A DNA stretch of 64,000 nt from Frigoribacterium sp. PhB160 (GCF_003751785.1 NZ_RKIE01000002.1:372001-436000), one strand, 5' to 3'. Counted from the stretch's first letter, positions 18,495 to 27,746 are shown. The notes: generated by a model not told the origin, from the letters alone. Translations and numbers: made by a program.

Positions 18495-19556
18495 ATGCTC
18501 GCAACCATGACACTTCCGACGGCGGACGTCAAGTCGGCCCCCGCCCGCCTGCCTCGAGGCCGAACGGTCTCGATGGCCGACGTCGCCGCGCGTGCCGGGG
18601 TCTCGTCGCAGACCGTCTCCCGCGTGTCGAACGGCGCCCGCAACGTCGAGGCGGGCACCCGTCAGCGCGTGCTCGACGTCATGGCCGAGCTCGGCTACCG
18701 GCCGAACAGCGCAGCGCGGGCGCTCAAGACCGGGCGCTTCCGCAGCATCGGCGTCATCATGTTCACCCTGTCGACGCTCGGCAACATGCGAACCCTCGAC
18801 GGCATCGTCACCGCGGCGTCGGGCGCGGGCTACACGATCACCCTCATGCCGGTCGCCCAGCCGACCGAGGGCGAGGTCGCCGGGGCCTTCAGCCGCCTGC
18901 AGGAGGAGGCGGTCGACGGCGTCGTCATCATCATCGAGGCGCACATGCTCGACCGTGCCGACGTCATCGTGCCGGTGGGCCTGCCCGTCGTGATCATCGA
19001 CTCCGACGCGGGCGAGCCCTACGTCGTCGTCGACACCGATCAAGAGCAGGGCACGCGGCTCGCGACTCAGCACCTGCTCGACCTCGGGCACACGCGCATC
19101 GTGCACGTGGCCGGCCCCGCGACGTCGTACTCGGCCACCCGACGGTCGACGGCCTGGCTCGGGGCGATGCGCGACGCCGGCCTCGATCCCGAGGCGCCGC
19201 TGCAGGGCGACTGGACCACCGCCTCCGGCTATCGGCTGGGCCTCGGCCTCGCCGCCCGCGACGACGTCACCGCGGTCTTCGCCGCCAACGACCAGATGGC
19301 CCTCGGCGTCATGCGGGCGCTGCACGAGAGCGGGCGCCGCATCCCCGACGAGATCAGCGTGGTCGGCTTCGACGACACCGACGAGTCGGGGTCGTTCTGG
19401 CCGCCGCTCACGACGGTGCACCAGGACTTCGGCGGCATCGGCTCCCGCTCGATGCGGGTCATGCTCGAGATGCTCGACGGGGCGCCGCCCTCGGACGACC
19501 GCATCGTGCCGACCCGCCTCGTCGTCCGGCGCAGCTCGGGGCCCCCGCCCGCCTGA
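18495..19556 (+). CDS. LacI family transcriptional regulator
   Basis: 353 residues. N-terminal helix-turn-helix MADVAARAGVSSQTVSRVSNG (residues 29-49) and hinge YRPNSAARALKTGR, followed by a periplasmic-binding-protein-like effector domain ending in the usual SVVGFDDT and PLTTVHQDF segments. Likely repressor of the divergent sugar importer and GH35 gene, released by the incoming sugar. ATG 18495 is listed because a -10-like hexamer lies 6 bases before it; ATG 18507 is an alternative. Confidence 0.92.
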   Translation: MLATMTLPTADVKSAPARLPRGRTVSMADVAARAGVSSQTVSRVSNGARNVEAGTRQRVLDVMAELGYRPNSAARALKTGRFRSIGVIMFTLSTLGNMRTLDGIVTAASGAGYTITLMPVAQPTEGEVAGAFSRLQEEAVDGVVIIIEAHMLDRADVIVPVGLPVVIIDSDAGEPYVVVDTDQEQGTRLATQHLLDLGHTRIVHVAGPATSYSATRRSTAWLGAMRDAGLDPEAPLQGDWTTASGYRLGLGLAARDDVTAVFAANDQMALGVMRALHESGRRIPDEISVVGFDDTDESGSFWPPLTTVHQDFGGIGSRSMRVMLEMLDGAPPSDDRIVPTRLVVRRSSGPPPA

Positions 19557-19634
19557 CGCCGTCCGCGACGGCCGCCGCGTCCGTGTCGCGCTCGACGCCG
19601 ACCGCGGGCGATCACCGCCCCGGGGAGGCGCGCC

Positions 19635-20909
19635 TCAGGCCGCCCGCAGCGCCTCCCGCACCGCGGCCAGGCCGACGCGCACCTCGGCGAACGTGGTGCT
19701 GAGCGGCGAGAGCCCGATCCGCAGCCCGTCGGGGTTGCGGAAGTCGGGCACGACGCCGTCCGCCCACAGGGTCGTGACGACCTCGCGGAACGCCGGGTGC
19801 GTGATCATGACGTGGCTGCCGCGGCGCTCGGGCTCCCGCGGCGTCGCGACCTCGACGCCGAGGGGCACGAGCCACGCGTCGACGAGGTCGAGGGCGTACC
19901 CGGTGAGGGCGAGCGACTTCGCGCGCACCGCGTCGAGCCCGGCCTCCTCGAGGGCGTCGAGCATGTCCTGCATCGCCTGCAGGCCGACCACCGGGGGAGT
20001 GCCGCTGACGAAGCGCCTCACGCCCCGGGCCGGCTCGTACCCCGCCGCCATCGCGAAGACGTCGGCGGCGCCCATCCAGCCCTGGATCGGCGGCGCGAGC
20101 ACGCGGGCCTCGTCGGCGAGCAGCGCGGCCGAGGCGTAGACGAACGCGGGGGCGCCGGGCCCGCCGTTGAGGTACTTGTAGGTGCAGCCGACCGCCAGGT
20201 CGACGCCCCATGCGTCGAGCTCGGTCGGCACGACCCCGACCGAGTGGCAGAGGTCGGCGACGAGCAGCGCGCCGTGTTCGTGGACGAGGCTCGCGATCGC
20301 CGGCAGGTCGGCGACGAACGCCGAGCGGTACGACACGTGGTTGACGAGCACGACGGCCGTGTCGGGCCCGAGCACGGGCGCGAGCAGCTCGGGCGTCACG
20401 CCGAGCGTCGGGTCGACCTCCACCCAGCGCACGACGGCGCCGCGCTCGCGGGCGATGCCCTCGACGACGAAGCGGTCGGTCGGGAACTGGTCGTCGTCGA
20501 TGACGATCTCGGTGCGGCCGGGCCGGGCGTCGAGCGCCGCGCGGATCGCCTTGTAGAGCAGCACGGTGGTCGAGTCGCCGACGACGACCTGGCCCGGCGC
20601 CGCGCCGAGCGCGATCGCCCCGATGCGGTCGCCCACCTCGGTCGGCAGGCTCATCCACCGCTCGTCCCACGAGCGGATGAGGCGCGTGCCCCACTCCTCG
20701 CGCAGCAGCCGGTCGAGGCGCGCGGCCGTCGCGGCCAGCGGTCGGCCGAGCGAGTTGCCGTCGAGGTACGAGACGACGTCGCCCGCGGGCAGGAAGCGCC
20801 CGACGAACGCGGCGAGCGGGTCGGCCGCGTCGAGCGGCCCCGCCGGCAGGTCGGCCGGTGCGCCCGCCGGCTCGAGGGCGGACGAGGAGGCGCGGGTCGG
20901 GTCGGTCAC
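19635..20909 (-). CDS. kynU: Kynureninase
   Basis: 424 residues. PLP enzyme cleaving kynurenine to anthranilate and alanine. Signatures: YLDGNSLGRP near the N-terminus, the LVNHVSYRSAF and DLCHSVGVVPTELD core, and PLP-binding Lys in GCTYKYLNGGPGAPAF; length fits the family. GTG 20909 sits 7 bases after TAGCGT (leaderless pattern); GTG 20918 is an in-frame alternative. It starts within 11 bases of the upstream amidohydrolase stop. The convergent gap to the LacI gene holds a palindrome GAGGCGCGCCTC (19625-19636) reaching into this stop codon. Confidence 0.92.
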   Translation of the reverse strand: MTDPTRASSSALEPAGAPADLPAGPLDAADPLAAFVGRFLPAGDVVSYLDGNSLGRPLAATAARLDRLLREEWGTRLIRSWDERWMSLPTEVGDRIGAIALGAAPGQVVVGDSTTVLLYKAIRAALDARPGRTEIVIDDDQFPTDRFVVEGIARERGAVVRWVEVDPTLGVTPELLAPVLGPDTAVVLVNHVSYRSAFVADLPAIASLVHEHGALLVADLCHSVGVVPTELDAWGVDLAVGCTYKYLNGGPGAPAFVYASAALLADEARVLAPPIQGWMGAADVFAMAAGYEPARGVRRFVSGTPPVVGLQAMQDMLDALEEAGLDAVRAKSLALTGYALDLVDAWLVPLGVEVATPREPERRGSHVMITHPAFREVVTTLWADGVVPDFRNPDGLRIGLSPLSTTFAEVRVGLAAVREALRAA

Positions 20910-20916
20910 CCCGCCC

Positions 20917-20922
20917 ACGCTA
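20917..20922 (-). promoter_or_regulatory. Putative -10 hexamer for kynU
   Basis: TAGCGT on the minus strand, 7 bases before GTG 20909. Its TAG is also the stop codon of the amidohydrolase gene. Confidence 0.35.
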
Positions 20923-21984
20923 GTCCGCGGCCGCGGCCACGAGCGTGTCGACGGTGAGCACGGTCGCCTCCGCGAGCCACGCCGCCGCCCGCCCCTCGTC
21001 GAGCTCGCCGGTCGGCGGCGCGCTCGGGATCCACGTGGCCCGCCTCGACCAGTGCCGCCCGTCGTGCCCGGCGTCGAGGGAGTCGTCGCTGCCGAGGGCG
21101 TGCAGCAGCGCGTCGAGGCCGAGCCCGCAGCGTTCGAGGGCCCGCAGCTCGCGCTCGTTCACGCCGACCGGCAGCTCGCCGTTGCCGAGGTCGGTGCCGT
21201 AGAGGACGTGCCCGCCCGCGGCGCGGAAGCGGGTCAGGTTGGCGACGGCGATCTCGTGCGTCGGGCCGCGGCGGCCCCGGCCGTGGATGTCGAGGGTGCT
21301 GATCCACGTGCCGTCGGCCGCGACGTCGACAAGGTCGTCGGTGAGAACCTCGCTGAAGGGCGCGTGCGCGAACCGCAGCAGGCCGGCGTCGAGCGCTCGA
21401 CGCGCCTGGCCGACGCCCTGCACGTGCGCGATCGTCAGCAGCTGCACGTCGGCCGCGGCCTCGACGATGGCGTGCAGCACGGCGTCGCCGAAGACCGGGC
21501 CGACGTCGGAGTTGAGCGTGACCTTGACGACGGAGGCCCCGAGGTCGCGCATGCGCCGTACCTCGCGGTGGGCGTCGGCGGCGTCGGCCACCTCGACCGA
21601 GGCCGTGCTCGGGGCCCAGCCGGCCCGGCTCGGGTAGCCGCCGGGCGGGCAGAGCAGGCCGCCCGCGACCTGCGCCTCCGGCCATGCGTCGTCGAGGCGG
21701 CCGTGCTCGGGCCAGAGGCTGGCCTCGTCCGGGTCCCAGCCGAGGTCGAGCACCCGGCCGATCCCGCCGGGGCCGAGCGCGACCGGGTCGACCAGGCCGA
21801 GGTGCACGTGCGAGTCGGTGAACGGCGAGAGGAGCGTGCCGCGCAGGTGCGGCAGCCCGCCGGAGGCGGCGTCGGGGGCGCCGAGCAGGTGGATGCCGGC
21901 GTCGGAGGCGCGCACGACGTGCGGGCCCAGCCATCGTCCCGACCAGACGTGGTCGACCGTGACGAGCCGCGCCTCCAGGTCCAT
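20920..21984 (-). CDS. Amidohydrolase family protein next to kynureninase
   Basis: 354 residues. Metal-dependent hydrolase fold: HxH in SPFTDSHVHLGLVDP (near residue 58), Lys in ASVVKVTLNSDVGP, His in TIAHVQGVG and RFAHAPFSE, and catalytic Asp in LYGTDLGNGELPVG. It resembles imidazolonepropionase/dihydroorotase-like amidohydrolases but I cannot assign a substrate. Its tight link to kynU makes N-formylkynurenine a candidate substrate, though known formamidases belong to other folds. Start ATG 21984 follows TAGGGT by 7 bases. Confidence 0.75.
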   Translation of the reverse strand: MDLEARLVTVDHVWSGRWLGPHVVRASDAGIHLLGAPDAASGGLPHLRGTLLSPFTDSHVHLGLVDPVALGPGGIGRVLDLGWDPDEASLWPEHGRLDDAWPEAQVAGGLLCPPGGYPSRAGWAPSTASVEVADAADAHREVRRMRDLGASVVKVTLNSDVGPVFGDAVLHAIVEAAADVQLLTIAHVQGVGQARRALDAGLLRFAHAPFSEVLTDDLVDVAADGTWISTLDIHGRGRRGPTHEIAVANLTRFRAAGGHVLYGTDLGNGELPVGVNERELRALERCGLGLDALLHALGSDDSLDAGHDGRHWSRRATWIPSAPPTGELDEGRAAAWLAEATVLTVDTLVAAAAD

Positions 21985-21991
21985 GGGGTCG

Positions 21992-21997
21992 ACCCTA
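21992..21997 (-). promoter_or_regulatory. Putative -10 hexamer for the amidohydrolase gene
   Basis: TAGGGT on the minus strand, 7 bases before ATG 21984, with no Shine-Dalgarno sequence. It overlaps the end of the methyltransferase gene. Confidence 0.4.
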
Positions 21998-22795
21998 CGC
22001 GGGCAGGGTGAAGCGGCTGCAGCGGGTGACGTAGGGCAGGCGCACGAGGTCGACGCCGCGCGTGTCGCGGTGCGTGTCGAGCAGGTGCTCGACGTCGCGC
22101 AGCACCTGCGCGCGATCGTCGTCGGTGAGCGTGATGACGTAGCTGCGCGAGGCGACCATGGCGAGGAACGCCTCGCGGTCGAGCTCGTGCACCCACTCGA
22201 CGTCGTGGCGCTCGCCGGGGCCGAAGGGAGCGCCGACGACCGGCGACCCCGACTGCATGTCGCGCTCGGCGGGCTGGTTCAGCACCCGGCTGAGCTCGGC
22301 GAGCCACGGCACGGTCTCGTCGCGGATGTTCCACACGAGGCCGAGGGTGCCCCCGGGGCGCAGCACGCGGGCGACCTCGGGCACGGCCCTCTCGGGCTGC
22401 ACCCAGTGCCAGGCCTGCGCGACGAGCACGGCGTCGACGGAGGCGTCGGGCAGCGGCATGCGCTCGGCCGACCCGGCGACCGAGCGGGCGGCCGGGACGA
22501 CCTGCTCGAGGACGGCGCGCATGCCGTCGCTCGGCTCGACGGCGGTGACGGCGACGCCGGCGTCGAGCAGCGCGCGCGTGAACTTGCCCGTGCCCGCGCC
22601 GAGGTCGACGACGTCGCGGGCGCCGTGGGGCAGCAGCCAGCCGACGGCGTCGCGGGGGTACGGCGGGCGGCCGCGCTCGTACACGTCGGCGGCCCGGCCG
22701 AAGGAGGCGGCGTGGGCGACCCGCGGGTCGGTCGGGTCGAAGTGCTCGCCGGCGGGCGCGTCGGTCGGGGCCGGCTCAGGTAGGTGATGCGTCAC
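21995..22795 (-). CDS. Class I SAM-dependent methyltransferase
   Basis: 266 residues. Methyltransferase motif I VVDLGAGTGKFTRAL (near residue 62), acidic motif II AVEPSDGM, and motif IV VAQAWHWVQPERAVPEVARVLRPGG, as in the UbiE/type-11 methyltransferases. Substrate unknown. GTG 22795 is preceded by GAGGGTG at proper spacing. It sits upstream of the amidohydrolase with an 11-base gap. Confidence 0.88.
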   Translation of the reverse strand: MTHHLPEPAPTDAPAGEHFDPTDPRVAHAASFGRAADVYERGRPPYPRDAVGWLLPHGARDVVDLGAGTGKFTRALLDAGVAVTAVEPSDGMRAVLEQVVPAARSVAGSAERMPLPDASVDAVLVAQAWHWVQPERAVPEVARVLRPGGTLGLVWNIRDETVPWLAELSRVLNQPAERDMQSGSPVVGAPFGPGERHDVEWVHELDREAFLAMVASRSYVITLTDDDRAQVLRDVEHLLDTHRDTRGVDLVRLPYVTRCSRFTLPA

Positions 22796-22866
22796 CAGGA
22801 CACCCTCGCACGACTCATGTCGTCACACGGGCTGCGTTACGTCGGCGGCCGGGGGAGCATGACGGC

Positions 22867-23547
22867 ATGACGCAGAACCCTCCGCACCCGAGCCGGCCGA
22901 CGGCGACCCCGCTGCGCGTCGTCGCCGTGTCGGGCACCCTCAGCACCCCGTCGAAGACCGACGCCCTCGTCGAGGCGATCCTCGACGAGCTCGCCCTCGT
23001 GCTGCCGATCGAGCGGCACGTCATCCGCGTGAGCGAGCTCGGGCCGCTCTTCGCGGGGGCGCTCACGCGCGACGAGCTCGACGAGCGGGTCGAGCGCGAG
23101 CTGCGGGCCATCGAGGGGGCCGACCTGCTGATCGCGGCCTCGCCGGTGTACCGCGCCTCCTTCACCGGGCTCTTCAAGCACCTGTTCGACTTCGTCGAGC
23201 AGTACGCGCTCGTCGACGTGCCCGTGATGCTCGCCGCGACCGGCGGCAGCGAGCGGCACGCGCTCATCCTCGAGCACTCGCTCCGGCCGCTGTTCGGCTT
23301 CTTCCAGGCGCTGACGCTGCCGCTCGGCGTCTACGCGCACGCGAGCGACTTCACCGACCGGCGCGTGACGGCGCCGCTGCTGCAGGAGCGCATCCGCGCC
23401 GCGATCGCCCGGGGCCTGCCCCTCATCCGCTCGAGCATCGCCGAGAAGGAGCGCATCGAGCGCGCTGTGGCCGGCGACGACGGCGCACGGCCCGACCTCC
23501 GCGCGGCGGAGCTCGACCTGACGACGCCGACGCGCCTGTTCAGCTAG
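22867..23547 (+). CDS. NAD(P)H-dependent FMN reductase (MsuE/SsuE-like)
   Basis: 226 residues. Flavodoxin-like fold: VVAVSGTLSTPSKTDALVEAIL (phosphate loop), then LLIAASPVYRASFTGLFKHLFD and LAATGGSERHALILEHSLRPLFGFF, the signature of FMN reductases that feed FMNH2 to sulfonate monooxygenases. No monooxygenase gene is adjacent, so the partner is unknown. It is divergent from the methyltransferase, with a 71-base gap. Confidence 0.88.
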   Translation: MTQNPPHPSRPTATPLRVVAVSGTLSTPSKTDALVEAILDELALVLPIERHVIRVSELGPLFAGALTRDELDERVERELRAIEGADLLIAASPVYRASFTGLFKHLFDFVEQYALVDVPVMLAATGGSERHALILEHSLRPLFGFFQALTLPLGVYAHASDFTDRRVTAPLLQERIRAAIARGLPLIRSSIAEKERIERAVAGDDGARPDLRAAELDLTTPTRLFS

Positions 23548-23615
23548 CGACCGCGGTGAGGGCCCCGGCGGGAGGTCCCTCCCCGAGGAGGACGACCGCC
23601 GCCACGACCAGGGGT

Positions 23616-23621
23616 TATCGT
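23616..23621 (+). promoter_or_regulatory. Putative -10 hexamer
   Basis: TATCGT, 6 bases before ATG 23628 of the hypothetical gene. Confidence 0.4.
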
Positions 23622-23627
23622 GGGCGG

Positions 23628-24062
23628 ATGTCCAGCGACCCGATCGACCCCGCGCGTCCCTCCGAGCCCGCCTCCCGCGGCGTCGAGGCGGCGCGGCGCG
23701 AGATCCGCGACGACGAGGCCAAGCGCGTGATCGGGCTCCTGGCCGACGGCGTCCTGCCCGAGCGGGCGGCTCGCTGGGTCGCCGACGGCGTCGACGACGA
23801 GCACGCGCGCGCCCTCGCCGACACGGCGGGCATCCCGCTGGAGGCGCGGCTCGACCACCTGGCACGCCTGGCCGCCTCGCAGGGCCTCGCCTTCGCCGGG
23901 CCGCGCGAGGCCAGGGCCCACCACGGGCAGGCCGTGATCGCGTCGATGACGGCCGAGAGCGCGGCCGCCGACTCCCTCGCCTTCTCGAACGGCTTCAGCG
24001 ACACCATCGAGGAGTCGGTGCGCGACTCCATCTCGCGGCTCTTCCCGCGCCGCAAGAAGTAG
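23628..24062 (+). CDS. Hypothetical protein (144 aa)
   Basis: A hydrophilic, Ala/Arg/Glu-rich, mostly helical protein with no membrane segment. Segments of note are EIRDDEAKRVIGLLADGVLP and SMTAESAAADSLAFSNGFSD, and a basic end FPRRKK. I do not recognise the family. ATG 23628 lies 6 bases after a -10-like TATCGT, suggesting a leaderless message. It runs convergent to the arabinofuranosidase gene with a terminator between. Confidence 0.65.
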   Translation: MSSDPIDPARPSEPASRGVEAARREIRDDEAKRVIGLLADGVLPERAARWVADGVDDEHARALADTAGIPLEARLDHLARLAASQGLAFAGPREARAHHGQAVIASMTAESAAADSLAFSNGFSDTIEESVRDSISRLFPRRKK

Positions 24063-24095
24063 GCACGGCGGCGGCGGCGACCCGCGCACAGCGAG

Positions 24096-24130
24096 GCGGG
24101 CACGTCCGCACCCGGTGTGGACGTGCCCGC
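24096..24130. terminator. Bidirectional hairpin terminator
   Basis: Perfect 12-bp stem 24096-24107 with 24119-24130, 11-base loop, between two convergent genes. Confidence 0.65.
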
Positions 24131-24150
24131 GTCATGTGTGGCGCGGAGCC

Positions 24151-25686
24151 TCAGGCCTGGGCGACCTCGAGCTCGACGACGGCCCACGACAGGGCCGGCA
24201 GCGTCAGGCGGACGCTGCCGCCGTCGACCGTGACGCCGTCGAGCGGCACGAGGCCGACCGCGTCCTGGGCCTGCTCCGTGTTGGCGGTGAAGCGGTCGCC
24301 GCCCTCCGGCACGGCCAGCACCTCGGCGCGGGTGACGCGACCGTCCGCGAAGCCGCGGAGGACCAGCTCGACGTCCGCCGCCTCCTCGAGTCCGCGGTTG
24401 GCGAGGAAGAACGCGACGCGCCCGGTCTCTTCGTCCCAGGTCGAGCTGACGTCGACGAGGTCGGCGTCGCCGTACTTCGGGGTGTCGATCTTGTCGCTCG
24501 TCACGACGGTGCGGAGGATCTCGCCCTTCGCCAGCGCCGCCATGCGGGCGAACGGCCAGAAGATCGTCTGGCGCCAGGCCGGTCCGCCCTGCTCGCTGCG
24601 GATCGGGGCGATGACGTTGACGAGCTGCGCCTGGTTGGCGATCTTCACCCGGTCGCCGTGGCGCAGCAGGGAGTTGAGGAAGGTGCCGACGACGACCGCG
24701 TCCGTGACGTTGTACTGGTCCTCGATGAGGCGCGGGTGCTCGACCCAGCCCTTCGAGACGTTGTGCGGCTGGTCGTCGGTGTCGAGGCCGGTCTGGTACC
24801 AGACGTTCCACTCGTCGAACGAGATGTGCACCTGCTTGTCGTGCTTGCCCGCGGCCTTGACGCCGTCGATGGTCGAGACGACCTCCTCGATGAAGGCGTC
24901 CATGTCGACCGCCGTCGCGAGGAAGCTCGTCGCGTCGCCGTCGTGCTCCTGGTAGTAGGCGTGCATCGACACGTAGTCGACCTCGTCGTAGGCGTGGGTG
25001 AGCACCTCGTGCTCCCAGGCGCCGAAGGTCGGCATGCCGCGGCCCGAGCTGCCGACGGCGACGAGCTCGATCGTGGGGTCGACGAACTTCATCGCCTTGG
25101 CGGCCTCCTGCGCGAGGCGGCCGTACTCGGCGGCCGTCTTGTGGCCGATCTGCCACGGGCCGTCGAGCTCGTTGCCGAGGCACCAGAGCTTGATGTCGAA
25201 CGGGTCGGCCGCGCCGTTGGCGATGCGGCGGTCGCTCAGCGCGGTGCCGCCCGGGTGGTTGGCGTACTCGACGAGCTCGCGGGCCGCGTCGACGCCGCGG
25301 GTGCCGAGGTTGACGGCCTCCATCACCTCGACCTCGGCGAGCTTCGACCACTCGACGAACTCGTGCAGGCCGAAGGCGTTGGTCTCGACGGTGTGCCACG
25401 CGCCGTCGAGGCGGCGGGGGCGCTGGTCGACGGGGCCGACGCCGTCCTCCCAGTTGTAGCCCGAGACGAAGTTGCCGCCGGGGTAGCGGACGACGGTCGC
25501 GCCGAGCTCCTTGGTGAGGTCGAGGACGTCGCGGCGGAAGCCCTTCTCGTCGGCGGTCTCGTGGCCGGGCTCGTAGATGCCGGTGTAGACGCACCGGCCC
25601 ATGTGCTCGACGAAGGAGCCGAAGAGGCGGCGCGGCACGGAGCCGATCGTGAACTCGCGGTCGACGGTGATGCGGGCGGTGGTCAT
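24151..25686 (-). CDS. GH51 alpha-L-arabinofuranosidase
   Basis: 511 residues. Retaining enzyme releasing arabinofuranose from arabinan or arabinoxylan fragments (EC 3.2.1.55). Diagnostic: RLFGSFVEHMGRCVYTGIY at the N-terminus, VRYPGGNFVSGYNWEDGVGP, acid/base Glu in LGNELDGPWQ, and nucleophile Glu in SFDEWNVWYQ; a beta-sandwich end VELEVAQA. No signal peptide, so it acts on imported oligosaccharides. AGGAG is 4 bases before ATG 25686. It follows the importer genes on the same strand. Confidence 0.95.
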   Translation of the reverse strand: MTTARITVDREFTIGSVPRRLFGSFVEHMGRCVYTGIYEPGHETADEKGFRRDVLDLTKELGATVVRYPGGNFVSGYNWEDGVGPVDQRPRRLDGAWHTVETNAFGLHEFVEWSKLAEVEVMEAVNLGTRGVDAARELVEYANHPGGTALSDRRIANGAADPFDIKLWCLGNELDGPWQIGHKTAAEYGRLAQEAAKAMKFVDPTIELVAVGSSGRGMPTFGAWEHEVLTHAYDEVDYVSMHAYYQEHDGDATSFLATAVDMDAFIEEVVSTIDGVKAAGKHDKQVHISFDEWNVWYQTGLDTDDQPHNVSKGWVEHPRLIEDQYNVTDAVVVGTFLNSLLRHGDRVKIANQAQLVNVIAPIRSEQGGPAWRQTIFWPFARMAALAKGEILRTVVTSDKIDTPKYGDADLVDVSSTWDEETGRVAFFLANRGLEEAADVELVLRGFADGRVTRAEVLAVPEGGDRFTANTEQAQDAVGLVPLDGVTVDGGSVRLTLPALSWAVVELEVAQA

Positions 25687-25770
25687 GGTTCTCCTAGGTA
25701 GAGGGGGAGCGGCGTGCTGGCGGTGATGAGGGTCGGACGGGAGGGGCGCGGATCGAGCGAGGCGCGGCTG

Positions 25771-26721
25771 CTACTGCCCCCCGAACCCGGTGGTCGAGAT
25801 GCCCTTGATGATCTGGCGCTGGAAGAAGAGGAACACGAGGATGAGCGGCAGGGCCGCGAGGATCGCCGCGGCCATGTTCTGCGCGTACTGGATGCCGTAC
25901 GCGCTCTTGATCGTCTGCAGCCCGACGGGCAGCGTGAGCAGCGACGCGTCGTTCGTGACGATGAACGGCCAGAGGAAGTTGTTCCACGCGCCGATGAAGA
26001 CGAAGATCGACACCGCGCCGAGGATGGGCCGCGAGAGCGGCAGCAGGATCGTGAAGAAGACCCGGATGCGGCCGGCCCCGTCGACGCGGGCGGCGTCCTC
26101 GAGCTCGATCGGCACCTGGTCGAAGAACTTCTTCAGCACGAAGACCATGGCCGGCGCGATCGCCTGCGGCAGGATGATGCCCCAGTACGTGTCGACCATG
26201 TCGAAGGCCAGCATCTGGTAGAAGAGCGGCACGATGAGCACCTGCGGCGGGATGATGATCGACGCGATCGTCGCCACGTAGAGCCACTTCTTGCCGCGGA
26301 AGTCGAGGCGCGAGAAGGCGTAGGCGACGAGCGCCGAGGTCGCCACGACGATCAGCGTGATGACGATCGACGTGAACAGGCTGTTGAAGAGCCACGTCGG
26401 GATGTTGCCCTGCTCGAGGATCGCCCGGTAGGCCTGCAGGGTGAAGCCGCCCGCGGGCAGCCAGGTCTGCGGGGTGGCGGCGGCGTCGGCCTCGCTCTTG
26501 AACGACGTGGCGAGCGACCAGAGGAAGGGCAGCAGCCAGAGCACGGCGAGGACGACGAGCACGAGGACGCTCAGCACCCCCATGACGCCGAAGCGCGACT
26601 GGCCGGGCTTGTGCCCGCCGCTGCCGCCGCGGACGGGCGAGCCGGCCCTCCCGGCGCGACGGCCGCGGTCGGCCGTCGGTGCGCGGAGGTCGCTGGTGGG
26701 GGCGACGGCAGGTGCGGTCAT
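25771..26721 (-). CDS. Carbohydrate ABC transporter permease (MalG/AraQ type)
   Basis: 316 residues: a 45-residue Gly/Arg-rich cytoplasmic lead, then six membrane helices. The EAA loop is EDAARVDGAGRIRVFFTILL, and the ending FQRQIIKGISTTGFGGQ resembles the usual QRxxxxG-T-G-K tail of this class. ATG 26721 overlaps the upstream permease stop by four bases (ATGA). With the next two genes it forms an arabinoside-type importer. Confidence 0.93.
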   Translation of the reverse strand: MTAPAVAPTSDLRAPTADRGRRAGRAGSPVRGGSGGHKPGQSRFGVMGVLSVLVLVVLAVLWLLPFLWSLATSFKSEADAAATPQTWLPAGGFTLQAYRAILEQGNIPTWLFNSLFTSIVITLIVVATSALVAYAFSRLDFRGKKWLYVATIASIIIPPQVLIVPLFYQMLAFDMVDTYWGIILPQAIAPAMVFVLKKFFDQVPIELEDAARVDGAGRIRVFFTILLPLSRPILGAVSIFVFIGAWNNFLWPFIVTNDASLLTLPVGLQTIKSAYGIQYAQNMAAAILAALPLILVFLFFQRQIIKGISTTGFGGQ

Positions 26722-27686
26722 CGCTGGGCTCCCTTGCGGTTGCGGGCCGTGATCGAGAACTGCGCGATCGAGATGACGACGATGACGGCGAAGAAGATGT
26801 ACGAGATGGCGCTCGAGTAGCCGAAGCGGTAGCCGGTGAAGCCCGACTCGAAGATGTACTGGACGGTCGAGCGCGTCGTGCCCGCGGGCCCGCCGTTCGT
26901 CATCTGGTAGATCTGGTCGAAGACCTTCAGCGACGCGAGCACCTGCAGGATGACGATGAGGCCGGTGGTCGGGCCGAGCTGCGGGATCGTGATCGAGAAC
27001 AGGGAGCGCCAGCGACCGGCGCCGTCGAGCGAGGCGGCCTCGTACTGCTGGTCGGGGATGTTCTGCAGCGCGGCCAGGTACAGCAGGAAGTTGAAGCCGA
27101 CCGTCCACCAGACCGTCGTCGCGACGACGGCGACCATGGCCGTGTCCGGGTCCTGCAGCCAGGCGGGCTGGGGCAGGCCGAGGGTGGCGAGGACGTTGTT
27201 GATCGGGCCGAGGGTCGGGCTGTAGAGCTGGATCCAGAACAGCGAGACGACCGTCGACGCGAGCAGGTACGGCAGGAAGAAGCTCAGGCGCCAGAGCCAC
27301 TGCCCGGGCAGCCCCGTGTTGACGAGCAGCGCCAGCACGAGGGCGATGACGACGAGCGGCACCGTGCTCAGCAGCGTGAACCAGAAGGTGTTGAGCATCG
27401 AGCGCCACATCGCGCCGTCGCCGAACGCCTCGACGTAGTTCGCGAACCCGATCAGCTCGCCGCCCTGGCCGGTGAGGCTCTGGCCGGTGAAGCTGAGGTA
27501 GAGGCCGTGCAGCAGGGGCCACACGAGGAAGAGTCCGAACAGGATCGTGAACGGGGCGGCGAAGCCCCAGCCGATCCGGTTCTCGCCCGAGCCGCCGGAG
27601 CGCCTCCGCGCCGTCGTGCGGCTGCGGTCGCTGGCCGCGCTGCGGTCGGCGGTCGCCGCCGGGGCCTTGGCCGTCGTGGTCGTCAC
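26718..27686 (-). CDS. Carbohydrate ABC transporter permease (MalF/AraP type)
   Basis: 322 residues, six membrane helices after a Thr/Arg-rich start. EAA loop EAASLDGAGRWRSLFSITIP; the conserved LKVFDQIYQMTNGGPAGTT near residue 240 is typical of UgpA/AraP permeases. GTG 27686 has AAGGAG about 8 bases upstream. Cotranslated with the following permease. Confidence 0.93.
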   Translation of the reverse strand: MTTTTAKAPAATADRSAASDRSRTTARRRSGGSGENRIGWGFAAPFTILFGLFLVWPLLHGLYLSFTGQSLTGQGGELIGFANYVEAFGDGAMWRSMLNTFWFTLLSTVPLVVIALVLALLVNTGLPGQWLWRLSFFLPYLLASTVVSLFWIQLYSPTLGPINNVLATLGLPQPAWLQDPDTAMVAVVATTVWWTVGFNFLLYLAALQNIPDQQYEAASLDGAGRWRSLFSITIPQLGPTTGLIVILQVLASLKVFDQIYQMTNGGPAGTTRSTVQYIFESGFTGYRFGYSSAISYIFFAVIVVISIAQFSITARNRKGAQR

Positions 27687-27746
27687 AGATCGACTCCTTC
27701 GTCGTCGTGCAGGTCAGGGGAGGAGGGGGCAGGAGGCACGGGTCGC

